64,000 nt of DNA, from the NCBI RefSeq assembly GCF_001014615.2, contig NZ_LBCQ02000005.1, forward strand, positions 124,001-188,000. Reading direction: 5' to 3'. The notes under the pieces are model-generated. The model was not told the DNA's origin. It was given only the letters and a program-made list of their open reading frames with translations, and searched no databases. This document shows, piece by piece, positions 56,374 through 64,000 of this stretch (position 1 is the stretch's first letter; each line of letters starts with the position of its first letter). The stretch comes from Aquamicrobium sp. LC103. Lineage in GTDB: Bacteria > Pseudomonadota > Alphaproteobacteria > Rhizobiales > Rhizobiaceae. The position numbers were made by a program, and so were the translations under genes.

Positions 56374-57260
56374 TGGCCCACCTTTCCGAACTCGCCGCCG
56401 AGCCGCAGCGGCTCTCAAACGCCTACCAGAACTGGTACCGCTTCTCGCGCAATCCGAGCGCGGTGATCGGTACCGCCATCGTCATCATCTGCATCCTGAC
56501 TGCGATCTTCGCGCCGTTGATCACGCCCTATCCCGAGCACGTCGGCGCGGTGGTCAACTTCCGGGAGCGCCATCTGCCTCCGTCCGCCGACTATTGGTTC
56601 GGTACAGACAATGTCGGTCGCGACATCTTCACCCGCGTGGTGTTCGGCATGCGAATCTCATTGCTGCTGGCCCTGGTGGTGCTCGCAACGGCCGTGCCGG
56701 TCGGCACGGTCCTCGGTCTGCTGGCTGGCTATTACGGCGGCTGGGTCGAGATCGTCATCATGCGCTTTACCGACATCGCGCTGGCGATCCCCGGTCTCGT
56801 CATGGTGATGGCGGTCGCCGCCGTACTTTCCCCGGACCTGCTGACGTCGATGATAGCCATCGCCGCGTTATGGTGGACATGGCATGCGCGGCTGATCTAT
56901 TCGATCACACGGCAGACCCGCGTCCAGGATTACATAGAGGCGGCCGAGACTCTCGGTGCGAGCAAGTTCCACATCCTGTTCAGGGAAATCCTGCCGAACT
57001 GCGTTTCCGCGCTGGCCGTGAAAACCTCGCTCGATGCCGGCTTCGTCATACTGATCGGCTCGACGTTGTCCTTTCTTGGACTGGGCATCCAGCCGCCGAC
57101 GCCCGATCTCGGCACGATGGTTGCCTCGGGTGCCGCGTTCTTGCCGAGCTACTGGTGGGAATCGGTTCTTCCCGGCTGCGCGATCCTTTTCGTCTCGCTC
57201 GGTTTCAACCTGCTGGGTGACGGGTTGCGCGACATGTTTGATGTCGAGGATGTGCGATGA
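56373..57260 (+). CDS. Cassette C: ABC transporter permease (DppC type)
   Basis: A 295-residue permease starting at ATG 56373, with a soluble leader, FGTDNVGRDIFTRVVFGMRISL, an EAA loop QDYIEAAETLGASKFHILFREI and the end FNLLGDGLRDMFDVEDV. The open frame extends upstream within the DppB-type gene, but the homologous N-terminus begins here, overlapping by one base. AGGGAGGCGG provides the ribosome site. Confidence 0.94.
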   Translation: MAHLSELAAEPQRLSNAYQNWYRFSRNPSAVIGTAIVIICILTAIFAPLITPYPEHVGAVVNFRERHLPPSADYWFGTDNVGRDIFTRVVFGMRISLLLALVVLATAVPVGTVLGLLAGYYGGWVEIVIMRFTDIALAIPGLVMVMAVAAVLSPDLLTSMIAIAALWWTWHARLIYSITRQTRVQDYIEAAETLGASKFHILFREILPNCVSALAVKTSLDAGFVILIGSTLSFLGLGIQPPTPDLGTMVASGAAFLPSYWWESVLPGCAILFVSLGFNLLGDGLRDMFDVEDVR

Positions 57261-58102
57261 GTTCCGCCCTCCTCAGCGTTCGTGACCTCCACGTCGACTT
57301 CACGACCTACAACCAGACCCATAAGGTTCTCAAGGGCATCAATCTCGACATCCCGCCGCATTCCCAGATCGCGCTGGTCGGAGAGAGCGGTTCTGGCAAA
57401 ACCGTGACGATGAAGGCGATCATGGGTCTTCTGCGCCAGCCGCTGGCCCGGATCACGGCCGGCGAGATGTACTACGACGGTCGCGATCTTCTCACCATGC
57501 CCGACAAGGAGCGGGTGGCGCTGCGCGGGACCGCGATGTCGATGATCTTCCAGGATCCGATGACGTCGCTGAACCCAGTCTTCACCATCGGTGACCAGAT
57601 GCGCACGATCCTCAAATATGCCGATCGGCGATTGGGGCGGACACGGTCGGCTCGCGAACGAAAGGTGCGCGTGCTGGAGGTTTTGGGACAGGTGAGGATG
57701 CGGGATCCCGAGCGCGTCTTCCAATCCTATCCGATCATGCTTTCGGGTGGCATGCGCCAGCGCGTCCTGATCGCAATGGCGCTGCTGAGCGAACCGAAGC
57801 TTCTGATCGCCGACGAGCCGGGAACCGCGCTGGACGTGACGACTCAGGCGCAGATCTTGAAGCTGATGAAAGATCTCGTCGAGGAACGCGGCCTTGCGCT
57901 CCTCATGATTACACACAATCTGGGCGTGGTGCGCGAGACGTGCAGCTACGTTTACGTGATGAACAAGGGGGTGGTGGTGGAACACGGCTCGACGGCCGAT
58001 CTGTTCGCCGCGCCGCAGGAGGACTACACGAAAGCGCTGATAGCGGCGGTGCCGCGCCTTACCGGAGAGACCCGTTTTGGAACGGTGGAGGCGATGCGAT
58101 GA
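57257..58102 (+). CDS. Cassette C: ABC transporter ATP-binding protein (DppD type)
   Basis: A 281-residue ATPase overlapping the permease by ATGA: Walker A GESGSGKTVT, MIFQDPMTSLNPVF, LSGGMRQR, LLIADEPGTALDVT and ITHNLGVV. Note the Walker B region has GTALD instead of the common TSALD. Overlaps the next ATPase by four bases. Confidence 0.94.
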   Translation: MSSALLSVRDLHVDFTTYNQTHKVLKGINLDIPPHSQIALVGESGSGKTVTMKAIMGLLRQPLARITAGEMYYDGRDLLTMPDKERVALRGTAMSMIFQDPMTSLNPVFTIGDQMRTILKYADRRLGRTRSARERKVRVLEVLGQVRMRDPERVFQSYPIMLSGGMRQRVLIAMALLSEPKLLIADEPGTALDVTTQAQILKLMKDLVEERGLALLMITHNLGVVRETCSYVYVMNKGVVVEHGSTADLFAAPQEDYTKALIAAVPRLTGETRFGTVEAMR

Positions 58103-58980
58103 TCCGGCCTGTTCTCGAGGTGATCGATCTCTGCAAATCCTTTCCTGTCCGCTCCCCCTTCGGGCGGCTGACGGGCGAAGTCAAGGCGGTCAACAACGTT
58201 TCCTTTTCGATCGGGAGAGGCAAGGTCTACGGTCTGGCAGGCGAGAGTGGTTCGGGAAAATCCACCATCGCCCGGATGATCATGGGCCTCACGCCGCCCA
58301 CCAGCGGCGACATCCTGCTCGACGGCGAGGATATCGGCTCGACCGGCGGTTCGCCAGCCCATCGGCGCAAGGTCCAGATGGTTTTCCAGAATCCGGGATC
58401 GTCGCTCAATCCCCGCCGCAGCGTGTCGCAGTCAATCACCGTGCCGCTTCACGCAAACGGGCTCCCGCGCGCCGATCGCGCCCGGCGCGTTACGGAACTG
58501 CTGGACATGGTGCAACTTCCCGCCAGCTATGCCGAACGCTATCCGCACGAGCTTTCCGGCGGGCAGAAGCAGCGGGTGGCGATCGCGCGGGCGCTGGCGG
58601 TCGCACCGAAGCTGCTGGTGCTCGATGAGCCGACCTCGGCGCTCGACGTTTCCGTTCAGGCCAAGGTCATCGATCTGCTCGTCGATCTGGGCAGGCAACT
58701 CGATCTCACCTTCCTCTTCATATCGCACGATCTCAGCCTGATGCGGAACTTCGCGGAAAAGGTGGGCGTGCTGTATCTTGGCAGCCTCGTGGAGACCGGC
58801 CGTACGTCGGTGGTATTCGAGAACCCACGCCACGACTACACGCGCCTGCTCCTCGCATCGGTGCCGGTCGTTTCGGCCGAGGAAGAGGCGATGCGGCCGC
58901 GCATTCCGTTGATCGACGGCGAGATTCCCACTGCCGAACAACTGCTCGCCCTGCGCAAGGCGGGCGGCGGCGAAGCATAA
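58099..58980 (+). CDS. Cassette C: ABC transporter ATP-binding protein (DppF type)
   Basis: A 293-residue ATPase: Walker A GESGSGKSTI, MVFQNPGSSLNPRR, LSGGQKQR, LLVLDEPTSALDVS, and the DppF C-terminal region FENPRHDYTRLLLASVP. ATG 58099 overlaps the DppD-type gene. It is the last transport gene of the cassette and is followed 16 bp later by a hydantoinase-type gene. Confidence 0.94.
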   Translation: MIRPVLEVIDLCKSFPVRSPFGRLTGEVKAVNNVSFSIGRGKVYGLAGESGSGKSTIARMIMGLTPPTSGDILLDGEDIGSTGGSPAHRRKVQMVFQNPGSSLNPRRSVSQSITVPLHANGLPRADRARRVTELLDMVQLPASYAERYPHELSGGQKQRVAIARALAVAPKLLVLDEPTSALDVSVQAKVIDLLVDLGRQLDLTFLFISHDLSLMRNFAEKVGVLYLGSLVETGRTSVVFENPRHDYTRLLLASVPVVSAEEEAMRPRIPLIDGEIPTAEQLLALRKAGGGEA

Positions 58981-58996
58981 TCAAAGGATATCCAGA

Positions 58997-60544
58997 ATGA
59001 TAAGGATCGGCATCGATGTCGGTGGGACCAATACGGACGCTGTCGCGATGGACACGTCGGGCGTGATCGCCGGCATTAAAGCGTCCACCACCCAGGATGT
59101 CATGACGGGCGTCGTCAATGCGCTGCGCAGCATTCTCGATGCGTCCGGCCTCAAGCCGGACGCGATCGACGCGGTGATGATCGGAACGACGCATTTCACC
59201 AATGCCGTCGTGCAGCGGCGTGATCTCGCCGCGACGGCCGCGGTGCGGCTCTGTCTTCCGGCAACCGCTTCGCTGCCGCCGATGGTGGACTGGCCGGACG
59301 ATCTCAAGGCGGCAATCGGCAACAATGCGTGGCTGGCGCATGGCGGAAACGAGTTCGACGGCCGGCCGATTTCCCTTCTGGACGAGGAAGAACTGCGCGG
59401 CATAGCCGGCGAGATCGCATCGCGCGGTATTCGTACGATCGCCATTACATCCGTGTTCTCGCCGGTGAGCGCCGAGCTGGAGCAACGAGCCGCCGCGATC
59501 TTCGAGGAAGCTATACCCGGCGTCCATATCACGCTGTCGAGCGAGATCGGCCGTATCGGCCTGCTCGAGCGCGAAAACGCGGCAATTATGAACGCCTGCC
59601 TGCGCGAACTCTCCACGCATGTGATAGATGCCTTTCGCAAGGCCATTGCCGAGACGGGCATCAAGGGGCGTTTCTATCTGACCCAGAACGACGGAACGCT
59701 TATGGATGCGGCGTTCGCGGAAAAGTTCCCGGTTCTCACCTTTGCTTCAGGACCGACCAATTCGATGCGCGGCGCGGCCTTTCTTTCCGGCGTTAAGGAG
59801 GCGATCGTCGTGGACATCGGCGGCACGACGTCGGATGTCGGCTCGCTTCACAAGGGCTTCCCGCGGCAGGCGACGACCGCGGTGGAGATTGGCGGTGTGC
59901 GCACCAATTTCCGCATGCCGGATGTGTTCTCCATCGGGCTCGGCGGCGGTTCGCATGTCGTCGAATCCGAGGCTGGCGTCCAGGTCGGCCCGACATCGGT
60001 CGGCTACAGGCTGGTCAAGGATGCACTGATTTTCGGCGGTTCGACGCTAACCACGTCCGATGTCGTGGTTGCCTCGGGCAGCGCAGATCTTGGAGACCGT
60101 TCCAGAGTAACGCATCTGTCTCCGGCCTTCGTCGGCAAGGTTCGCGAAAAGATGCAGGAGATGCTCGAGGGATGCGTCGAGCGTTCGCGCCTGTCGGACG
60201 CGCCGCTGCCGGTCATTGTCGTGGGCGGAGGCTCCATTCTCGTGGACGGACCCATCGGCGACCTCGAGGTGATCAAGCCGAACCACTACGCGGTCGCCAA
60301 CGCGGTCGGCGCGGCTATCGCGCAGGTGTCGGGCGAGATCGACCGCGTCTACGTGCTTTCGCAGATGACGCGCGATCACGCTCTGGATGACGCCAAGGCG
60401 CAGGCGGTCGACGCAGCCATTGCCGCAGGCGCGGACCGCGAGACAATCGAGATCGTGGATGTCGAGGACGTGCCGCTGGCCTACCTGCCCGGCAACGCCA
60501 CCCGCATTCGTATCAAGGCAGTAGGTGAACTTCATGTCGGCTAA
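58997..60544 (+). CDS. Hydantoinase/oxoprolinase N-terminal domain protein
   Basis: A 515-residue protein of the hydantoinase A/5-oxoprolinase superfamily (actin-like ATPase fold): start IGIDVGGTNTDAVAMD, a second block VVDIGGTTSDVGSL and VSIGLGGGSH-like FSIGLGGGSHVV. It is a stand-alone subunit lacking the HyuB part. Members open hydantoin or oxoproline rings with ATP. It overlaps the next gene (DUF917), a frequent pair. With cassette C it suggests import and ring-opening of a cyclic amide. Substrate not determined. Confidence 0.88.
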   Translation: MIRIGIDVGGTNTDAVAMDTSGVIAGIKASTTQDVMTGVVNALRSILDASGLKPDAIDAVMIGTTHFTNAVVQRRDLAATAAVRLCLPATASLPPMVDWPDDLKAAIGNNAWLAHGGNEFDGRPISLLDEEELRGIAGEIASRGIRTIAITSVFSPVSAELEQRAAAIFEEAIPGVHITLSSEIGRIGLLERENAAIMNACLRELSTHVIDAFRKAIAETGIKGRFYLTQNDGTLMDAAFAEKFPVLTFASGPTNSMRGAAFLSGVKEAIVVDIGGTTSDVGSLHKGFPRQATTAVEIGGVRTNFRMPDVFSIGLGGGSHVVESEAGVQVGPTSVGYRLVKDALIFGGSTLTTSDVVVASGSADLGDRSRVTHLSPAFVGKVREKMQEMLEGCVERSRLSDAPLPVIVVGGGSILVDGPIGDLEVIKPNHYAVANAVGAAIAQVSGEIDRVYVLSQMTRDHALDDAKAQAVDAAIAAGADRETIEIVDVEDVPLAYLPGNATRIRIKAVGELHVG

Positions 60545-61643
60545 AGGCTATACCCTCACGGAGCGGGATCTTGTCCCATTGTCGATCGGCGCAGCGTTCC
60601 TGGGAACCGGCGGTGGCGGAAATCCCTATCTCGGCATGCTGCGCACGCGCGAAGTGCTGCGAAAGGGTGGAAATGCGCGGATCCTCCCGCTCGATGCGCT
60701 GCCGGACGAGGCGTGGATCGGCGCAGTCGGTGGAATTGGCGCGCCGGTGGTCGGCTTCGAAAAACTGGCGGAGGGCGGCGAATGCTACCGCGCCATGCGA
60801 GCCATCGAGGATGCGACAGGCAAGAAGATGTCGGCGCTCATTCCGGTCGAGATCGGCGGGGCGAATGCGATGGCGCCCATCATCGCCGCGGCCATGGCCG
60901 GACTGCCGGTCATCGACGGCGACGGCATGGGGCGCGCGTTCCCGGAAGGACAGATGACCACCTTCTCGATCTATGGCGGTCGCAAGGAGGGCCCTTCCGC
61001 GCTTGCCGACGACAAGGGAAACGTGGTGGTCGTCCAGCACACGGTCGACGCCGTCTGGCGCGAGCGGCTGATGCGCAACATCACCGTGTCGATGGGCGCG
61101 GGGGCTGGCGCGGCGGGTTCGCCGATGTCGATGGAGTTCGTGCGCCGAGCCGCGATACCAAGCACGATCACGCAAGCCATCGATATCGGCCAGACCGTGC
61201 TGGATGCGCGCGCGAAGCGGCAGAACGTCGTCGAGCGCGTCGTCGAGGCGACTGGCGGGACGCTGTTCTTCGCCGGCAAGATCACCGACATCCAGCGTGA
61301 GCTTACCGGCGGTTTTTCGCGCGGGCATGCAGTCATCGCAGGCGTCGATCAGTGGATGGGGTCAGAGGGACGTATCGCCATCCAGAACGAAAACCTCGTC
61401 CTGTGGATCGACGGCACGGCGGTCGTCACGGTGCCGGATCTGATCATAAACGTGGAGCTGGACACCGGCGAGCCGCTGACCACGGAGGTTCTGCCTTACG
61501 GCCAGCGCATCGCGGTGATCGGCTTGCCGGCCCATGAGCTTCTGAAGACGCCGGAGGCGCTCAAGGTGGTGGGACCGAAAGCTTTCGGCTATCCGGAACT
61601 GTCCTTCAGTCCTCTCGCCTTCACGCATGAGGCCGCGGCGTAG
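60534..61643 (+). CDS. DUF917 domain-containing protein
   Basis: A 369-residue DUF917 (PF06032) protein: the N-terminal AAFLGTGGGGNPYLGML region, VEIGGANAMAPI, and a Gly-rich middle with DGDGMGRAFPE. Function of the family is unsettled; members usually sit beside hydantoinase/oxoprolinase genes and probably assist that reaction. ATG 60534 overlaps the preceding gene; GTG 60525 is an alternative. It ends the cassette C operon. Confidence 0.9.
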   Translation: MSAKGYTLTERDLVPLSIGAAFLGTGGGGNPYLGMLRTREVLRKGGNARILPLDALPDEAWIGAVGGIGAPVVGFEKLAEGGECYRAMRAIEDATGKKMSALIPVEIGGANAMAPIIAAAMAGLPVIDGDGMGRAFPEGQMTTFSIYGGRKEGPSALADDKGNVVVVQHTVDAVWRERLMRNITVSMGAGAGAAGSPMSMEFVRRAAIPSTITQAIDIGQTVLDARAKRQNVVERVVEATGGTLFFAGKITDIQRELTGGFSRGHAVIAGVDQWMGSEGRIAIQNENLVLWIDGTAVVTVPDLIINVELDTGEPLTTEVLPYGQRIAVIGLPAHELLKTPEALKVVGPKAFGYPELSFSPLAFTHEAAA

Positions 61644-61741
61644 GGCGCCACGGCCTGCGACCGACGCCAATCGTGCCGCGGCGCTACGATCTGGTTGTTG
61701 TCGTCCCGCGGCTGAAACTACTTTCGTTTCCGGCGACACGC

Positions 61742-62659
61742 TTATGGCAGATCGCCGGTCTCCGCCAGCGCATCGAGGCTTTTGCGATTCTGAAGCGCGT
61801 GTTCGTAGAGCGCCTGCGCGGACGGCGACATGGCGTGGCCACGCCGCTTGAGAAGATGGAGCGAGCGCGACAGGTTGGGGATGAACACCGGCCGCGAGGT
61901 CAGGCCCGGCCGGCGGAATTGCCATAGCGAGAGTGCCGGAACCAGGGCGATCCCTATGCCGGCCTCGACCATGCCTGCGATGGTTCCCATGTACTGCACC
62001 TCGAGCCGGGTCGCGAGCACGATCGGATGCAAGGCCGCATCGATATGCTGACGCACGCTGCTGCGCCGTCCGACCTGGACGAAGGGGTGCTCCGTCAAAT
62101 CCCCTGCTGTGATTGTTTCCTTGTCCAGCAGGGGATGGTCGAGCGGGCATACGAGATGGAAGTAATCCGTGCCGATGAGCGTGGCCTGGAGGTCCTCGCC
62201 GGCTTCCGTCGCCGACGTTATGGCAAAATCGACCTCGCCGGACCGCAGCTTGTCGAGACAAAGCTGGGACAGGCCGTCGATCAGCGACAATTCGATGCCC
62301 GGATATTTCTGTCGGAACTTGACGAAGACGTTGGGAAGCCACGACGCGCAGATCGACGGCAGCGCTGCGATCTTCACCCTGCCGCGCCGCCGCGCTGCAT
62401 GATCGCGGAAATTATCCACAACTTCGGACAGTTCCGTATGCAGCCGGCGGGCGGAAGTCTCGAAAAGCCGTCCTTCATTCGTCAGCTCGACCGCCCGTGT
62501 CGTGCGATCGAACAGCACCACTCCCAGACCTTCTTCGAGCAGGCGGATGCGCGAACTCAACGCGGATTGCGACAGGTTGCACTTCAATGCTGCGCGCGTG
62601 AAACTCCGCTCCTCGGCAAGCGCGAGAAAAAGCTCAAGATCGCGCTTCGAAATATCCAT
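61742..62659 (-). CDS. LysR family transcriptional regulator
   Basis: A 305-residue LTTR. The HTH reads ELFLALAEERSFTRAALKCNLSQSALSSRIRLLEEGLG, followed by LFDRTTRAVELT, and the effector-binding domain with IELSLIDGLSQ and GIALVPALSLW. It is divergent from the hydantoinase A gene and probably controls it, and perhaps cassette C, in response to a pathway compound. The 100-bp gap holds candidate binding repeats. Confidence 0.94.
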   Translation of the reverse strand: MDISKRDLELFLALAEERSFTRAALKCNLSQSALSSRIRLLEEGLGVVLFDRTTRAVELTNEGRLFETSARRLHTELSEVVDNFRDHAARRRGRVKIAALPSICASWLPNVFVKFRQKYPGIELSLIDGLSQLCLDKLRSGEVDFAITSATEAGEDLQATLIGTDYFHLVCPLDHPLLDKETITAGDLTEHPFVQVGRRSSVRQHIDAALHPIVLATRLEVQYMGTIAGMVEAGIGIALVPALSLWQFRRPGLTSRPVFIPNLSRSLHLLKRRGHAMSPSAQALYEHALQNRKSLDALAETGDLP

Positions 62660-62668
62660 CGGAATTCC

Positions 62669-62685
62669 TTCTGAATAAGCCAGAA
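62669..62685. promoter_or_regulatory. Candidate LysR binding palindrome
   Basis: TTCTG-AATAAGC-CAGAA, perfect five-base arms with seven between, fitting the usual LTTR dyad. It lies ten bases upstream of the LysR start, a place suited to autoregulation. Confidence 0.55.
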
Positions 62686-62689
62686 TTCT

Positions 62690-62723
62690 CGATTTAACAG
62701 ATTAGATCGATCTCCGTAAATCG
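62690..62723. repeat. Inverted repeat CGATTTA / TAAATCG in LysR-hyuA gap
   Basis: Seven-base arms at 62690-62696 and 62717-62723 separated by 20 bases. The spacing is wide for a single dimer, but it could mark two half-sites bound by a LysR tetramer, or be chance in an A/T-rich promoter. Confidence 0.5.
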
Positions 62724-62771
62724 GAATTGCCAGCTCAGATGGACTGAAGGGACGTTGCATTGGAATCGCGC

Positions 62772-64000
62772 ATGCGTGTTGGGGTGGAAATAGGCGGAAC
62801 TTTCACAGACCTCGTATGGATGCGCGAGGACGGCACGGTGACGACGGGTAAGGTGCCTTCGACCCCGCTTCAGGTTGAGCAGGCCGTTCTCGACGCGATC
62901 GTGGCGGCCGGCGTGCCTCTCGACAGGATCGGCCACTTCTCGCACGGCTCGACCATCGCGACCAACTCCCTTCTCACGCAGTGCGGTGCGATGACCGGAC
63001 TGCTGACCACCGAGGGGTTTCGCGATGTCGTGGAAATCGGAACGCATGACCGCTTCGGCAACATCTACACGTCGTTCTATAACAAGCCCCGCCCGCCGCT
63101 TCGCCGCCGCGATGTGCGCGAGATCGCGGAGCGCGTCGATGGGGCGGGCAACGTTCTCACGCCTCTCGACGAGGAGCAGGCGTGGTCCGAGATCCAGGCG
63201 CTGCTCGATGAGGGCGTCCGCTCCATCGCCATCTGCCTGCTCCACAGCTACCGCGCGCCCCAGCACGAGCGGCAGCTTCGCGATCTGATCCGACGCAGGG
63301 CTCCTCATGTCGATGTCTTTACCAGCCATGAGGTCTCGCCGGAATTTCGGGAATACGAGAGGACTGTGACCACAGTCGTCAACGCTTTCGTCGGGCCTAT
63401 GGTGAAGGGTTACGTGGACAGGTTGGGCAACCGTTTGCGCGAGGGTGGGTATGACGGTACGTTGCGGATCATCCAGTCGAATGGCGGCATCATGCCGGCA
63501 AGCGCGGCAGGCGAGAATGCGGTGCGCATGCTGCTCTCCGGCCCTGCAGCAGGCATCCGCGCGGCGATCTGGTTTGCGCAGCGCAACGGCATCAGCGACA
63601 TCCTGACCCTCGATATGGGCGGGACGAGCACGGACGTTGCGATCGCCAAGAATCTCGATGCGCGCATCGTTCCGGAACTGATCGTGGATGGCCTGCCGAT
63701 ACGCACCACGGCGCTCGACATGGCGACGGTGGGAGCGGGAGGCGGCAGCATCGCCTCGATCGATCCCGGCGGATTCCTCAATGTGGGGCCTGCGAGCGCA
63801 GGGGCCTTTCCGGGTCCCGCCTGCTATGGCCGCGGTGGCGATCTGCCGACGGTGACGGATGCTCAGCTCGTCGCAGGTCTGCTGCGGCCGCAGCGCTTCT
63901 TCGGCGGTCAGATGGAACTGAGCATGGACCGGGCCCGCGATGCGCTCGGCAAGCTTGAACTGTCCGGCGGGCTGGAAGAACGTGCCGATGCGGTGCTGCG
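62772..64000 (+). CDS. Hydantoinase A (N-methylhydantoinase A/oxoprolinase family), 3' end outside window
   Basis: A 409-codon fragment running off the right edge. It starts VGVEIGGTFTDLVW with the actin-like nucleotide site, a HGSTIATNSLL block, and LDMGGTSTDVAI further on. Family members are ATP-dependent and, with a HyuB partner, hydrolyse hydantoins such as N-methylhydantoin, giving N-carbamoyl sarcosine, a precursor of sarcosine. TTG 62760 with AAGGGAC upstream is an equally possible start. The HyuB gene would follow outside the window. Divergent from LysR. Confidence 0.88.
   Translation, partial: MRVGVEIGGTFTDLVWMREDGTVTTGKVPSTPLQVEQAVLDAIVAAGVPLDRIGHFSHGSTIATNSLLTQCGAMTGLLTTEGFRDVVEIGTHDRFGNIYTSFYNKPRPPLRRRDVREIAERVDGAGNVLTPLDEEQAWSEIQALLDEGVRSIAICLLHSYRAPQHERQLRDLIRRRAPHVDVFTSHEVSPEFREYERTVTTVVNAFVGPMVKGYVDRLGNRLREGGYDGTLRIIQSNGGIMPASAAGENAVRMLLSGPAAGIRAAIWFAQRNGISDILTLDMGGTSTDVAIAKNLDARIVPELIVDGLPIRTTALDMATVGAGGGSIASIDPGGFLNVGPASAGAFPGPACYGRGGDLPTVTDAQLVAGLLRPQRFFGGQMELSMDRARDALGKLELSGGLEERADAVL

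Overview
The window is GC-rich and densely coded. Tat-exported solute-binding proteins, several family-5 (Dpp/Opp-type) ABC importers, heterotetrameric sarcosine oxidase, DUF917/hydantoinase pairs and many GTG/TTG starts suggest an alphaproteobacterium, most likely Hyphomicrobiales of the Phyllobacteriaceae/Mesorhizobium kind. This placement is inferred from gene content only. I saw no rRNA, tRNA, CRISPR array or insertion sequence.

Left part (1-20 kb): a truncated TetR regulator divergent from an SDR dehydrogenase; a Tat-exported succinylglutamate desuccinylase/aspartoacylase-like protein with a clear terminator; a small iron-permease-family protein; an orphan ProX-type glycine betaine binding protein; RecQ; an overlapping OmpR/histidine-kinase pair; an amino acid racemase; a small lipoprotein; and a BCCT (betaine/choline type) transporter. 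An aspartate dehydrogenase-like gene follows. It converges on a five-gene minus-strand operon (polar amino acid ABC importer, M19 dipeptidase, luciferase-like flavoenzyme), which is divergent from a LacI regulator across a very strong double operator palindrome.

Middle (20-31 kb): a relic of an autotransporter beta-barrel; an alpha/beta hydrolase and IclR regulator divergent from aldehyde dehydrogenase, SDR and a complete Dpp-type cassette A (binding protein, two permeases, two ATPases); then a second IclR regulator.

Core (31-52 kb): one uninterrupted plus-strand run of 16 genes. It holds Dpp-type cassette B with a fused double ATPase, a DMSP-lyase-like cupin, soxBDAG, a pair resembling opine oxidase subunits, a large protein with a duplicated PNPOx-like region fused to ferredoxin reductase and [2Fe-2S] domains, a class III CoA-transferase, ornithine cyclodeaminase, an M20 amidohydrolase and another DAO-type flavoenzyme. 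Its probable control element is a repeated GGTTCA-N5-TGAACC palindrome between the second IclR gene and the first permease. Together these genes look like an import-and-degrade pathway for an N-alkylated or opine-like amino acid derivative that yields ornithine/proline and N-methyl groups. The substrate is not determinable from sequence.

Right part (52-64 kb): a class V aminotransferase divergent from Dpp-type cassette C, which is followed by a hydantoinase/oxoprolinase-type protein and a DUF917 protein. A LysR regulator and a further hydantoinase A gene, cut by the window end, complete it. Hydantoinase, sarcosine oxidase, betaine-type uptake and N-substituted amino acid oxidases in one neighbourhood point to catabolism of N-methylated nitrogen compounds as the common theme.
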